NCBI GenBank assembly: GCA_008477525.1
Contig: SPDT01000005.1
Location: forward strand, 434,001 to 498,000
Origin: Hypomyces perniciosus
Lineage: Eukaryota > Ascomycota > Sordariomycetes > Hypocreales > Hypocreaceae
Direction of reading: 5' to 3'
DNA length: 64,000 bases
The notes under the pieces were generated by a model that was not told where the DNA came from, did not search any database, and worked only from the letters and a program-made list of their open reading frames with translations. Shown here piece after piece: positions 51,601 to 61,932 of this stretch. The translations under genes and the position numbers were made by a program. The first letter of the stretch is position 1. Each line of letters begins with the position of its first letter.

Positions 51601-52519
51601 TAATCCCCCAAGCCGCACATGTTTGCTGCAGGCTTGCTTGGTTGAGAACAGGAATAGGTCCATTGAGCCACCTGTATGGACTCATGGAGCGTGGGAAATT
51701 TTATCTCAGTCTCCTTGATACAAACCCTAGACTAGGCAGTGCTTGTTGACGGTACTAGCCAATAGGTTAAGAGTAGAGGACTACAACTCCTGTCAGACTC
51801 AGAGTTCGATACGATGATCTAGCCAACATAACACGATGGTTACCGAGCGGTGAAGCTACGCATTGAGCTCAGCCGGCAAGCCAACTGCTATGTGCCTCAT
51901 CGACTGAACCGTTCCGATCCAATGGAGCGTGCGCTCTCGGCTGAATCCTTCAAGCCAAGGTATCTGGATATAACTAGACTGGTTGAATGATTTGACTACA
52001 GATCCTATCGGACATCCCCTGGCTCTCGTTTCTGCACCTACAGGAGGGCGTCATACCTCTGCTATTCAAACCCTGTGCCATTCAATAACCTAGCTTTTAG
52101 ATCACAAGTCTAATGCTAAAAGTGAGGCCCCACACTGCATGTGTGAAAGATTTGACCTCAGTTATACGGCACAACCATAGTATTAATCCTAAGTGACACT
52201 AAGCCAATAATAGGATCCAGGCCAATACTATTTGTGATTACGGAGTCTTAAATGGTTTCTACTTTGAGAGTCCTTTTAATCTGGGCGTTTAGGGTGTCTA
52301 GACCTTTCTCGATTCAAGGTACCCCTGTGCTAGTACTTGTGAAGTTTTGATTCAGGAGGTCGACGTCAACCCTAAGATCTTTCCTGCCTAGGAATGAGAA
52401 ACCTTGTACAAAAGTATTCACGCTATTATGGCTTCCCTACATGTGGGCAATTTCGTAGTACCAAGAGTCAGTGGTATCATAATAACAAGAAGATGGATCA
52501 TCTTGATGGCCTGAATTTG
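48651..52519. other. Ordinary-GC intergenic DNA without a supported gene
   Basis: The sequence has mixed composition and only short frames, many of them mirrored on the opposite strand, which argues against coding. A GCTGCC..GGCAGC hairpin lies just before it near 48493-48515. Several TACTCCGTA-type motifs occur (about 49375, 49500 and 50010). A minus-strand open stretch at 51351-50962 has one hydrophobic segment but no ATG at its start and no recognised domain. Possibly relics of older genes. Confidence 0.5.
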
Positions 52520-52528
52520 TATATAAAG
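52520..52528 (+). promoter_or_regulatory. TATA box (TATATAAAG)
   Basis: A strong TATA-type element 127 bp upstream of the ATG of the secreted-protein gene, followed by CA-rich sequence with repeated TCATCACTCAAC-like and CAACTTC-like stretches typical of highly expressed fungal 5' leaders. Confidence 0.6.
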
Positions 52529-52655
52529 CACGTCCCTGGAACACTTGATCAACTTCATCACTCAACAGTCTCATCACTTCAACAATCTCATTACCTGACA
52601 ACAACATTTCTACACTCAACATACCTTTACACAAGTTCATCAAAAATCGCCCAAT

Positions 52656-53252
52656 ATGAAGTCCTTCTTCAACTTGGCCCTGCTTCTTGCAGCTTGTGTT
52701 TCGGCCGCACCTGCTGCCGATAATCAGGTGGCAGAACTGGATGATGTGCCCATTCCTCCAGGTGCCAAGATCATCAAGTACGATGGCCCCAAGTACGAGA
52801 TGAAGCCTGAGGACTGGGCCGTCCGAGCCCAAGCCTACGCCAACAACCAGTCCTGGTCTGCTCCGGCTGAAATGCCTCGTATCACTCTCGAGCTTGGCCA
52901 AGCACTTGATCTTGGTGTCGAGCCTAACACCACTCTCACCAAGCGCCGTGGCGCCCGCTATATCGCTGCTTTCGGTGACTATAACTGCGCTCGAACCACT
53001 GTTCTTACTTCTGTCACCAACTTCGGCTGTGGTACCGGATGTATCACCATTCCATCATCTGCTCTCAGCGGTGTAGTTTCTCAGCAGTACACTGGCAACC
53101 CCTACCCGACTATGGATGTTTGGGGTGGCCCTAATTGCTTGGACATCTACCCTTCTCAGCACTTTGGTGTGATAGGCACCTCTTCTTGCACCAACGCCAA
53201 CAACTGCTGCGGATTCAAATCTTTCATCGGTTACTGGAACTGCCACCATTAG
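52656..53252 (+). CDS. Small secreted cysteine-rich protein with Kex2-type pro-region (198 aa)
   Basis: A single-exon gene. The N-terminus MKSFFNLALLLAACVSAAPA is a textbook signal peptide. A pro-region of about 75 residues follows, with possible N-glycosylation at N64 and N91, ending in the dibasic/tribasic KRR at 96-98, a likely Kex2 cleavage site. The mature part, about 100 residues, has eight cysteines (111, 125, 129, 161, 178, 184, 185, 196, including an adjacent CC pair), consistent with four disulfides, and is rich in Gly, Asn and aromatic residues. The layout (signal, pro, KR, Cys-rich mature domain) is shared by fungal secreted effectors, antimicrobial and killer-type proteins. I do not recognise the family and assign no activity. 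A TATA box lies upstream and the AT-poor codon use contrasts with the flanking DNA. Confidence 0.88.
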   Translation: MKSFFNLALLLAACVSAAPAADNQVAELDDVPIPPGAKIIKYDGPKYEMKPEDWAVRAQAYANNQSWSAPAEMPRITLELGQALDLGVEPNTTLTKRRGARYIAAFGDYNCARTTVLTSVTNFGCGTGCITIPSSALSGVVSQQYTGNPYPTMDVWGGPNCLDIYPSQHFGVIGTSSCTNANNCCGFKSFIGYWNCHH

Positions 53253-55359
53253 CCTTTCCAAGTCTCCTATGGGTTAATGGTGCTAAAGCTAACTTCCCGT
53301 AAGTGAACTTCCTACCTTGAATCATTGCAATTCGCTAACTGGTAATCTCATGATAGGGAAGTTCTGCTTGATGCACCGAGGCCCTTTCACTTACATTCTC
53401 TTCTGATGGATGCAGACTCAGGCTTTAGATCCGCATGGTAAAAGGCTATATAGTGTTTTGTGTGTGGTAATATCGCAGACCTGTGCTACCCTGTCTCGTT
53501 GTATTTCCAACTCAATTAGTTAGCTGTACCAAGTCGGAATTATTACACACTTTCAATCATAATATTGTGTCTACAGTGAACTTTTAGGCGAATATTATTT
53601 TCCTAACTCAGTTTCCGAACCTACTTGATATTGGATTACCGCTAACACTTCGAGATAGTTCATCATACAGTCTTTGTCTCTCGAATGTAATTTCGCAGGT
53701 TTAATTCCTCTCGACTTTCTCATATGGATCCCAAATTAGCCGTAATACCGTGAAATCCGTTTCAGTGAAAAGAATTGATGGTTATGTTTTTCGGCTCGGT
53801 TTGATGCTGGGGCTATTTTAGCCCCGCAACAGACAAAAGTCTTCGAGATTTACAAATACCAGTTGAAATTGTCTTGCCGTTTTGTGCATGAGAAAGGTTT
53901 ATTGTTGCTATGCCCTTCATGTATTGGCTTCCCCTCAAGGTATCTCAATTGAGCTCAATTCTAGCTGAACTACCGACATCGACTCTATTCACAGAGAAGG
54001 CCAGCTTACCAAAAGGCTTACTAATTTTTTACTTTTGAGGATTATCAATACACATAGAGCATAACACCTATGTTTGGGGCTAGAAGAACCTATGATATAT
54101 AATATAGCCAATGTTATAAGACCCTTAATATATAAGAATCTGATAGCGTGGCGGAGCTAATAAAAGGAGTAATGTAATTACCCTTAAATATAAACTTCCA
54201 TCATGAAAAGACAAAACTTATCACGGGAAGTATATACCACGGCAGTATAAAATATATCGGGGGTCCTGGCTGAAAGGGACAAGGGGCGTGTCATGTGACC
54301 AGATTCCAGGGATATAAGATCTTCCCCGCCAGGAGGCTTAGAGATCTTCAGAGATCAATGCAGTCATCATGGTGCCCCTATCGTCCTGTTTCTTCGGATC
54401 TTACGCGCACTAGCTACGTGTCTCCAGCCCCTTCCCTCTCCTCAACAACGAACAAACAGAACCCAGTTCTGACTATTTTATTCCAGGGGTATGTACGAAG
54501 TACCCCCGCGCTATTATAGCGAATACGGAACGCCCGGTGTATGGGAACGTAAGCGTCAAGTGCGTAAAATTCGTAGTAGTAGTCAGAATATCAGCAACTA
54601 CGGGGTAAGTGCCCCGGCGATGGGCTTTCAGGGGGGTCAAGTTTAAGCCAGGAGAGAATCCTGTACATAAGTATGAGGAACAGGGGTCAGGAAACCTTTG
54701 CTGCCCACTAGTACTAGCATTACGACCTCAGAATCAGCCATTTCCCGTGGGCTGTGGGTCACTCACGGCAAATGACCGGCAAATGGCCGATTTCGAGGCC
54801 TCCCAAGTGCTCTGCGAGGTGGGAAAGATCTCACACAGCACAAGAGTGAAGCCTCTTGATTCATTCGATAGGACCACGAGATGGGGAAATAGAAATTCAT
54901 TGCAATATAGGGTCATATAGTTGGAATAAACACAATCTGATTAATACACAACGGCAACTCTACGGTCGCGTGATCCACAATTGCAGGCAGGGTAGGGTCA
55001 AAATTGAGGCAGTGAAGGTTGTAGTCTTATACGAGGACCACTACGGAGTACGGTTAAAGGCAGCAGCAGAAGCAGAAAGATCTAAATGTACCTAACCTCT
55101 GATACTTTAGAAGGGGGGTGGATCTTTCAATCTCCATGCTTATGAGACCCCTCGTCAGAAAATCTGGGGCAGGTTGTTGGTTGATGGTCATCCTGGTAAG
55201 ATTACATCCGATACGCCTCCACCACCTCGGGTGTCAGACGAGGCGATAACAATTGCATTAATAGATCCATTTCTGCTTTCCATCCCCATTTGTCGTAATA
55301 CCACGCACATCACCGAGAAACCGGCTATCTAGTAGTACCAGACATAGAGAAGTGGAACC
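53253..55359. other. Intergenic region, no gene seen
   Basis: About 2.1 kb of mixed composition. Two overlapping short frames at 54609-54920 mirror each other on opposite strands and have no recognisable content. One TACGGAGTA motif occurs near 55042. Confidence 0.5.
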
Positions 55360-56628
55360 ATGAAGAAAGCACCTAAGGACCGTGGTTTACCTCGCCTCGG
55401 CCATTCAGCTCTCCAAATGTCAGCTTGGGCCGCTGCAACACGAATCACTGCTGCAGGCGCCGACAAGCCTGCCATCTACGATATCAACCTCCAGCCGGAC
55501 TGGGTTGTCGGTGCAGTCCCCAGCGGAGGCTATGTGACGGCCCTCCTGACCCGTGCTGCTCAGATACACCACGCTGCCGTTCACAATCGCCCTGATCAGC
55601 CGGACACCATTGCTGTTCATGTCGAGTTTTTGCGTCGGAACCGTGTTGGCCCTGCCTGCATCCGCATCACCCGGCTCAAAATTGGCCGTCAATTCTCTAT
55701 TCTGCGTGCCGAACTGCTTACTGCCGAAGGCCCGAACAATCAACATGAGGTTTCTACCGAGGCCACCATCACCCTAGGCAGCCTGGGCCGTGAGCGACAC
55801 GCCGGTGGTCCGAATCATTTGACGACCCGCATGAACCCGCTGCACCTCAAGGAGCATATGATTCCCCGTGAGAGTTGCATGGAATTGGTTGAGATAGACG
55901 ACATGGTCAGCTTCGCCCCTGCTTTCGCGAAGCTCAGGTGTTGGTATCCTAGAGGAGCAGATGGGCAGCCTTTGTTAACACATCCGATATTGGGTCCGAG
56001 CGTAAGTAAAATCGTCCACCTCCTCCTTTACGGACTGCAGACTGCATGGCCTTGTAGTAGTTTGCCTGATATGAGTTACATGTTTGTTGAATGTCCAACT
56101 ATCAACATGAAGACGGATTGGTGGATGGGTCTGGGTGAAATCCGACGCTTATGACTTTTACCAATGATTCCTAACAGTGAAACCTTCATAGGTCCGGGAC
56201 ACCTGGATAACCTGGGCTCCTCATACAGGTGCCAGGACGTTTGACGTCCCAAGCTTAAGCTTACTGGTCGATATCTCCCGGCCAATGCCTGCCGAATATG
56301 ACGGAGTGACAGGCTACTGGTACCCGACTCTACAGATGGGATTCGAAATAGAGAAAGATGCACCGGACGGCGGGTGGAAATGGTTGTATTTGCGGACCGA
56401 GATGACAGTATGTCGGAATGGAAGGTATGGGATGGATGTCACTATCTTGGACGAAGGAGGAGATGTTGTGGCGCTCAGCCGACATGTGAGTTTTCTCCAA
56501 CTCCTTACTCTCCCTCCAGTCTATCGCAAGCGTCAGTAATTGCTAACCTAGTTGAATAGGTGATCCTGTTGGTTCCTGTGGCGAGGAATATTAAGCAGAA
56601 GGGCAAACAGGATGAGCCAAAGTTGTGA
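55360..56628 (+). CDS. Hotdog-fold thioesterase-like protein (334 aa, 3 exons)
   Basis: Resembles TesB/acyl-CoA thioesterase-like double-hotdog proteins, which hydrolyse acyl thioesters. In fungal clusters, relatives release or edit acyl chains. Model: 55360-56001, 56192-56485 and 56560-56628, with introns of 190 and 74 bp, total 1005 nt = 335 codons. Characteristic text: LQPDWVVGAVPSGGYVTALL near residues 44-63, then IAVHVEFLRRNRVGP (the second beta-strand region). Exon 2 contains DTWITWAPHTGARTFDVPSL followed by a LLVDISRPMP segment, the counterpart of the second hotdog. The first intron is longer than its neighbours' but ends with a good CTAAC branch site and ATAG acceptor. Without it the frame would end early at 56154. 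ATG 55360 is the first. An ATG at 55417 would also fit the family start. Converges with the P450 gene (410 bp between stop codons). Confidence 0.82.
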
Positions 56629-57037
56629 ACAACCGAAAACCTGCTGTTAGCTCGTAGAATTAACAGCATAGAGATCGGGATACTAGAGTAAATTAAAGTC
56701 AAGATTTTGATCCCGTTGCAGATTTTGACAGCATTGGTGACATCCCTCAGCCGAATAGGATATTATTCTTTTCTTCATTCAGATGGCCTCCTACAAGTCG
56801 ATAAAAAATGCCCTCTATTCGCCGCAGCTAGAACAATAATGATATGAATACCAATTTTCAACTTTCAACCTCTATATTTCTTACAGTGTAGATTCTCGGA
56901 AATTCAATTCAATGACGAGAACTATTCCACATACAGAATAATGTACAAATAGAAAGCAACTAGTGATATTGAATAGTCTAGTACGGAGTACCATTCTATA
57001 GCGCCTCAATTCCGATGTTATATCTCTTCTGTCATCC

Positions 57038-59029
57038 TTAAGAACGCCGCTTAAACTGAATGACTGGGCCATCCGTCACAGAAATGAAATGACTGTGAAG
57101 CTCAAACTCGGCGTCTTCTCCCGTCTCCCCTCCATAACCCTCACGCCTCTCCTCCCCTATTCTACCCTCTGGCCCCTCTGCAGATTTGAAGTCAAGGGCC
57201 CAGAGAACGTGCGCCATCGTCAGCAATATCTCCACGAGAGCGATACCCTTGCCCATACAAGTCCTAGGACCTATGGAGAAAGGGGCATGTGCTTTCCGTG
57301 CTAGCTCCTCGTCGGCACCACCACACAACCAGCGCTCAGGGTTAAACACAGCAGGCTTTGGAAAGTACTCGGGATTATGGTGCAAGGCGTAGAGAGCAAC
57401 GGCAACGGTCGTTCCAGCTGGAAAGAATCGCCCATCAATGAGCTCCCCGCCGTCCTGGATATCGCGCCAGAGCGGCACTGCAACGGGCGGAGCCTTGCGT
57501 AGTACCTCGTCAAGGCAAGCTCGTAGGTAGATACAGCTGTCCAGGAGTGGTCCTGTTACTATCTGCTCTTGCGTGGAAAAGGTCATGCGAACTTCCCCGG
57601 CGACACGCGCATAGGCAACGGGGTTGCGGGAGAGATAGAAGAATAAGCCAGACAGGGCGGTTTCCACGGTATGAGAGCCTGGTTTCACACACTGGTTAGA
57701 TTGAGTGGACAGGAGGTAAAGAGTGATCTGATGTCAGGGTCTTGTAAAAGGCTACCAGTAGAACTGAGTGCAATGTGGGGTCATTGGACAGGGAGGGTTT
57801 GTGTGACGTCTACTTACCAGCAACGATCAAGACACCGCTCTCAGAAGCCAACTGGCGGGGCCCAAGGCCTCTACCTGTTTTTGGGTCTCTTGCGTCCAGC
57901 CAGCTCTGGAAGATATCAACCTGAGAAGCACCATTGGAAGCTGCTATCCTCTGCTGCAAGAGATCTCGGACTACTAGTCGGAACCCCTTTCTGGCATTTT
58001 CAGCACTGGGGACTATTATTCTATCCAGTCGCCAAGCGACCATCTCAATGGCTTCGATGAGGATGCTGACCAGGGTGAAGGCACCTGCGATTAAGGACGT
58101 CAAAGAGCGGTATTTGACGCTGGTAAGTGTCTGCAGATCAGCACCAAAAACCAGTTTGGCCATTATATCCGCAGATAGGTATCCGGCTGTATTTCAAACT
58201 ATCAGTTAACTTTCCACACAAAAAAAGGAAATTCGATGGCCTGGGATCTTACTCCAGTCGCTCATATTCTTGGGTGATGACCATTCACCACTTTCCAGAG
58301 AGTGGTGTTCAAATTCGTCGCTAGTATTACCGTCCGCGGGAAGTATGTCACAGAATGCTCGAACCAATTTGAGAACTGACGGCTCATAGTTCCTCTTCAC
58401 AGAGTCCTCAGCAAATGCCCGTACAATGACTCTCCTCTTCTGGTTGTGCTCCTGCTTGTCGATAGCCGAGATGATGTTCTTGTCTTCGGCGTGTTGTTGA
58501 AATGCGTCATATCCTTTAGACTTTCTCACGTTCTTACCTATCCCGTATATATCTACACACAACCTGTTAGTTACACAGCTCTAGAACATACATTTCAGGC
58601 ACTCCTATACCTTGAAAACCCTCGATCGTGTTGACAAGCACTTTGTTTGGGCCGTAACGAACAATTTTGCCTGCAAACAGCTCAGCCATACTATTTCTAG
58701 TATTATTGTGATGCTTGAGGCCTCACCATATTTCTCATGGCACCTCAGGACGTCTAGATGAAGATCTCCTTTGAAGGCGTGATATGCAGCGTATCCATTC
58801 GTGACCTTGGCCAGAAATGGGCCGGGATATTTTGCAAGCGGGCTGAAGAAGACATTGTATACAACGGTAATGAACTCCTAAGCATCGGGACTGTTGTTAG
58901 CTAGCCGTCTAGGCAAACCGTAACCAGGAGATTACGTACATAGGTCACTAGGAGGGAAGTCGCTATTCCAACGAACATAAAGAGACTCTGGCATAAGTCG
59001 TAGAGGTTCATATCTTCTAGAAGTAACAT
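57038..59029 (-). CDS. Cytochrome P450 monooxygenase (536 aa, 6 exons)
   Basis: A membrane-anchored haem monooxygenase. Exons: 59029-58940, 58877-58727, 58670-58611, 58552-58253, 58186-57818 and 57678-57038. The introns are 62, 56, 58, 66 and 139 bp, and the total is 1611 nt = 537 codons. The start [13 protein letters not shown] leads to a hydrophobic anchor (about residues 10-35), then KYPGPFLAK (the proline-rich hinge) and [13 protein letters not shown]. The K-helix ExxR is EVLR at 381-384, followed by FNPERW and the haem loop [12 protein letters not shown] with Cys464. The I-helix reads [15 protein letters not shown], so the usual acidic residue of the AG-x-(D/E)-T motif is a His (about residue 326). 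The PG-hinge, ERW and haem regions look like CYP52-unrelated fungal secondary-metabolism P450s. The substrate is unknown. It is convergent with the thioesterase gene. Confidence 0.93.
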
Positions 59030-59558
59030 CGTTGCGTTGTGAATGTTCTGGAGATCTCACAATATTGATTCGATCGTATCAATTGGCCAATCCCTATACG
59101 TTATCGCGTCGTCTTGATCACGTGGATTAGTCGGCAACTTGGATCCGCAAGCATTTCCCTGTATTTTATTAGAGGCGCGTTTTCCGTTGCCATTCTCCCA
59201 TATTGCCTTTGAACCGCGTTTTCCGCCTCTTTCCCAGTGTCAAAATCGATTTTCAGTAATCGGTGTCTTACATGCCTAACTAACAACTAGGTCTGACATA
59301 GTGTCTTTACGGTAGGACCCCGGTGCACAATACCGGGGAAAATCCCGAATCCACTCTACAAGGATCAAATCGTACAGAGAGGTCCGAGAACAACTTTGGG
59401 TTTATAGCTCCAACAAGTCATTATTTATTGGCTAATTATACGAGGAAATCTGCCGATTGGTGGCTTTTCACAAAGGCAGATCTTGAGTTTATTAAGTTGC
59501 TATACTTCACTACGCATGTATTCTACAGTAGGAGTATTGTTCAACTACATCTCTCCTA
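59030..59558. other. P450 upstream region, no gene
   Basis: Promoter-side DNA of the minus-strand P450. Short open frames on both strands (59101-59286 and 59323-59559) have no recognisable content. Confidence 0.45.
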
Positions 59559-59820
59559 GGCTCTGATCCCTAACGCCTGATTTTTTTTCAGGCAGACTGA
59601 AAAAGGTATATCTGCTCCTAGAACTAGCGGGTACAATTACAATATACTGTCTCCACTTGAAAGCCACTTAAACAGCCTGCCGACCTACAACAAATACCTA
59701 CTCGTAGGTATTCTATAAAAACACTGCCATCTTTCAGCATTAAAATAGCAAGTTAAAAGCTTATAGAAACATTAAATAATATTACTTTACAATAAAGAAA
59801 TATTAATAGCTATATTGATT

Positions 59821-59897
59821 AAACCAAAATACTAAAGTAAAGACGCCTTTGCTTAAAGTAAGGCTTATGTTGCAACTTATAGGCTTATTTTAATATT
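59821..59897 (+). repeat. Direct repeat, left copy (~77 bp)
   Basis: AAACCAAAATACTAAAGTAA through AGGCTTATTTTAATATT. It matches 61441-61520 with a few RIP-type and indel differences. The two are 1.62 kb apart in the same orientation, inside the 2.4 kb element. Confidence 0.8.
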
Positions 59898-60470
59898 CCC
59901 CCTTAGATAAACTTTAATTAATAATTGAAAATGTAAGCTGGATTAGAACTTATGCCTAATTACTTGTAACTTGCAGCATTTAAAACTAAACTACTATGCG
60001 ACTTATTTAATTTGCGCAGTCTTGGTAGAATTATAGGTTAAAGTTCAGTTAAACTATAGGTGGACTTTAACCTCGGTCTTATTAATAATGCCGATTTATC
60101 CTCGGACTTATTGATACTGCCGATTGCAAGGGGTTCCCAAGCCCTTTCTGGGGTTAAGTCGGTTTAACTTCGGGCTTATTGCTTTTAGACTTAGTGCCGA
60201 TTTCCTAGCTTGAAAAAATCTGGGATTTTCTGGAATTGAACTTATAGTCTATACCCTGAATGTTCCACACTTGACTACCTAGACCCACTTATTGTAGCGG
60301 TACGTACCTCTTCAACAGTTGGCAACCAGCTGCCCCTCTATATTACGTGACACAAGTCTATATTTATTTACCTAGATAAAGAGATAGATAGCTATATACT
60401 ATTTAGAATGCCTTATCGAAAATGCTTTATATAATGCTATATAACTATTTGTTAAAGTTGGTATATTTAA

Positions 60471-61170
60471 GAGAATTGCTATTTATATAGGTCCAAATGT
60501 CTATTTACACGGGAAATCCACTTTTCAGACCCACTTCCCCACTACCATACCCCGCCACCAAATTTTCATAGCGTTGCATGGAATAACACAAGGCAGCCCG
60601 AATATATTTTTTTTAACAACCAGCGCTTTGCAATGGCAGCCGCGGGCCTTTATCGCAAATAAGGGAAATAAACGTTAGCTGGCTAATGCTATCGATCACT
60701 CGCTTCTCGGAAGTTGACTGCCTGATAAGGGCGGCACTATTATTAATATGGAAGTCGCGGAGGAAATTCTCGATATCTGTATATATATCGAACTGTTGCG
60801 ACGGCGGCAAAGGCGGAATTGGCTGACCGATATAGTTATTATCGAAAGACACATCATAAAAACTAGCAGGCTTATTCGACTGGGTAGGTGCAATAGGCTT
60901 AAAGCCTTCAGGCGCATTAAGAATAAAATTCAGGTCCATCCTAGGTTATTGTGTTGGTGATAGCTTTACAAGAGGCAGCGCTGTTAATAAGGAAATTTTT
61001 TTAGTTGTAGCTTTAATCAGCCTAGGCTCTTCTGGCGCTATTTTTGTTTATCTAGGGTCTTCTATTGTAATTTGGTGTAGCGGTATAGGCAGCGCGGGAT
61101 TGGCTAAAAAAAAAAGTCTGCCCTACTTCCTGTGCAAATAGACATTTGGACCTGTGCAAATAGCAATTCT
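60471..61170 (-). mobile_element. 700 bp MULE-like element with 9-bp target duplication
   Basis: The terminal inverted repeats are about 45 bp: GAATTGCTATTTATATAGG.. at the left, and the reverse complement of ..CCTGTGCAAATAGCAATTC at the right, with most differences of G-to-A type. The direct duplication TATATTTAA lies at 60462-60470 and 61171-61179. Nine-bp duplications and long TIRs are the hallmark of Mutator-like elements. The minus strand carries a transposase N-terminal fragment (60939-60613). Confidence 0.85.
60613..60939 (-). pseudogene. MULE/FAR1-like transposase N-terminal fragment
   Basis: A 108-codon minus-strand frame starting MDLNFILNAPEGFKPIAP, with a proline run PPLPPSQQFDIY and then TDIENFLRDFHINNSAALIR and ICDKGPR. 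The latter part resembles the start of the FAR1/WRKY-GCM1-type DNA-binding region that opens many fungal Mutator-like transposases (a family recalled, not checked). The catalytic DDE domain is absent. The fragment ends at a stop 142 bp from the element's left end, so this is an internal-deletion derivative. Confidence 0.6.
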
Positions 61171-61440
61171 TATATTTAATGCTGAAAGATTTACTGTTGT
61201 TAAGGCTATATGAGGTGGTTACATACACTATGAAAGTGACTTTCTAGTACTTTATTTAATACTATTCTTGCTATTACTTTTTATGTACTAGTAAAGTTGC
61301 CTTTATCCCTGTTAGAATCCCACTATCATTTCTTATTGGTTGATAATCCCTGCCATATCCCCATTGCAAGTACACGCTAGTTAATAGTACAGGGGGTAGA
61401 GTGTAAGCGCAGTGGAAGAGGCAGGGACTTATAACCTGTT

Positions 61441-61520
61441 AAACCAAACTATTAAAAGTAAAGACGCCTTCACTTAAAGCAAGGCTTATTTTGTAACTTA
61501 TAGGCTTATTTCAACAATAT
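61441..61520 (+). repeat. Direct repeat, right copy (~80 bp)
   Basis: Partner of 59821-59897: AAACCAAACTATTAAAAGTA through AGGCTTATTTCAACAATAT. It retains CACTTAAAGCAAGG where the left copy reads GCTTAAAGTAAGG. Confidence 0.8.
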
Positions 61521-61932
61521 TAATTTAAATATTTAATTATAATATAAATAAATTTATTATATTTTTATTTTTATTTTTTTATAAATAAATATAGTAATAG
61601 CTAATTAATAAGTATTATAGTAGTATTACTAGATAAATAGAATTAAATGAAATGTCTTGGTTAAAGTGAATTTAAGCGCTGCCACCGCCTGAATTCATTC
61701 AGACGAAAAAACAGTAGAATTCTTGTTTTTTTAACAAATTCCTTAGCAACTATTCCTCTTGCAGGCATTTTGGCGATACTGTAAATCCCCTGTTAGCTCG
61801 ATATATTGTTTACAGGGGAGGACAGTCACTTCTGACTTTTATGCTGCCGATCCCTACTAATTTAAGTATAGCCTGTCTTTTATGAAACATTCAGGGCGCC
61901 TGAAAAGAATTCAGGCGTTAGGGATCAGAGCC

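Larger units (their letters stand above)
59559..61932. mobile_element. 2.4 kb element with 35 bp terminal inverted repeats
   Basis: The left end (59559-59593) reads GGCTCTGATCCCTAACGCCT followed by GATTTTTTTTCAGGC. The reverse complement of 61898-61932 matches it with only two mismatches. CTA lies directly outside both ends, a possible 3-bp duplication. Inside are RIP-like AT-rich patches, a ~77 bp direct repeat pair (59821-59897 and 61441-61520), a second CCTGAATTCATTCAG-like motif at 61690 and the nested MULE-like element. I see no transposase for the outer element, so it appears non-autonomous. The family is not assigned (a PIF/Harbinger- or Tc1-like TSD is possible). Confidence 0.78.

Noticed and set aside
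51755..51840. tRNA-like stretch (A-box-like TAGCCAATAGGTTAAG, anticodon-arm-like GGACTACAACTCC, AGTTCGATAC)
   Set aside because: Acceptor and T-stem do not pair and the anticodon stem has a mismatch. A tRNA scanner could settle whether it is a pseudo-tRNA.
54609..54920. 103-codon plus-strand frame with a mirrored minus-strand frame
   Set aside because: No recognisable content, and mirroring on both strands suggests chance.
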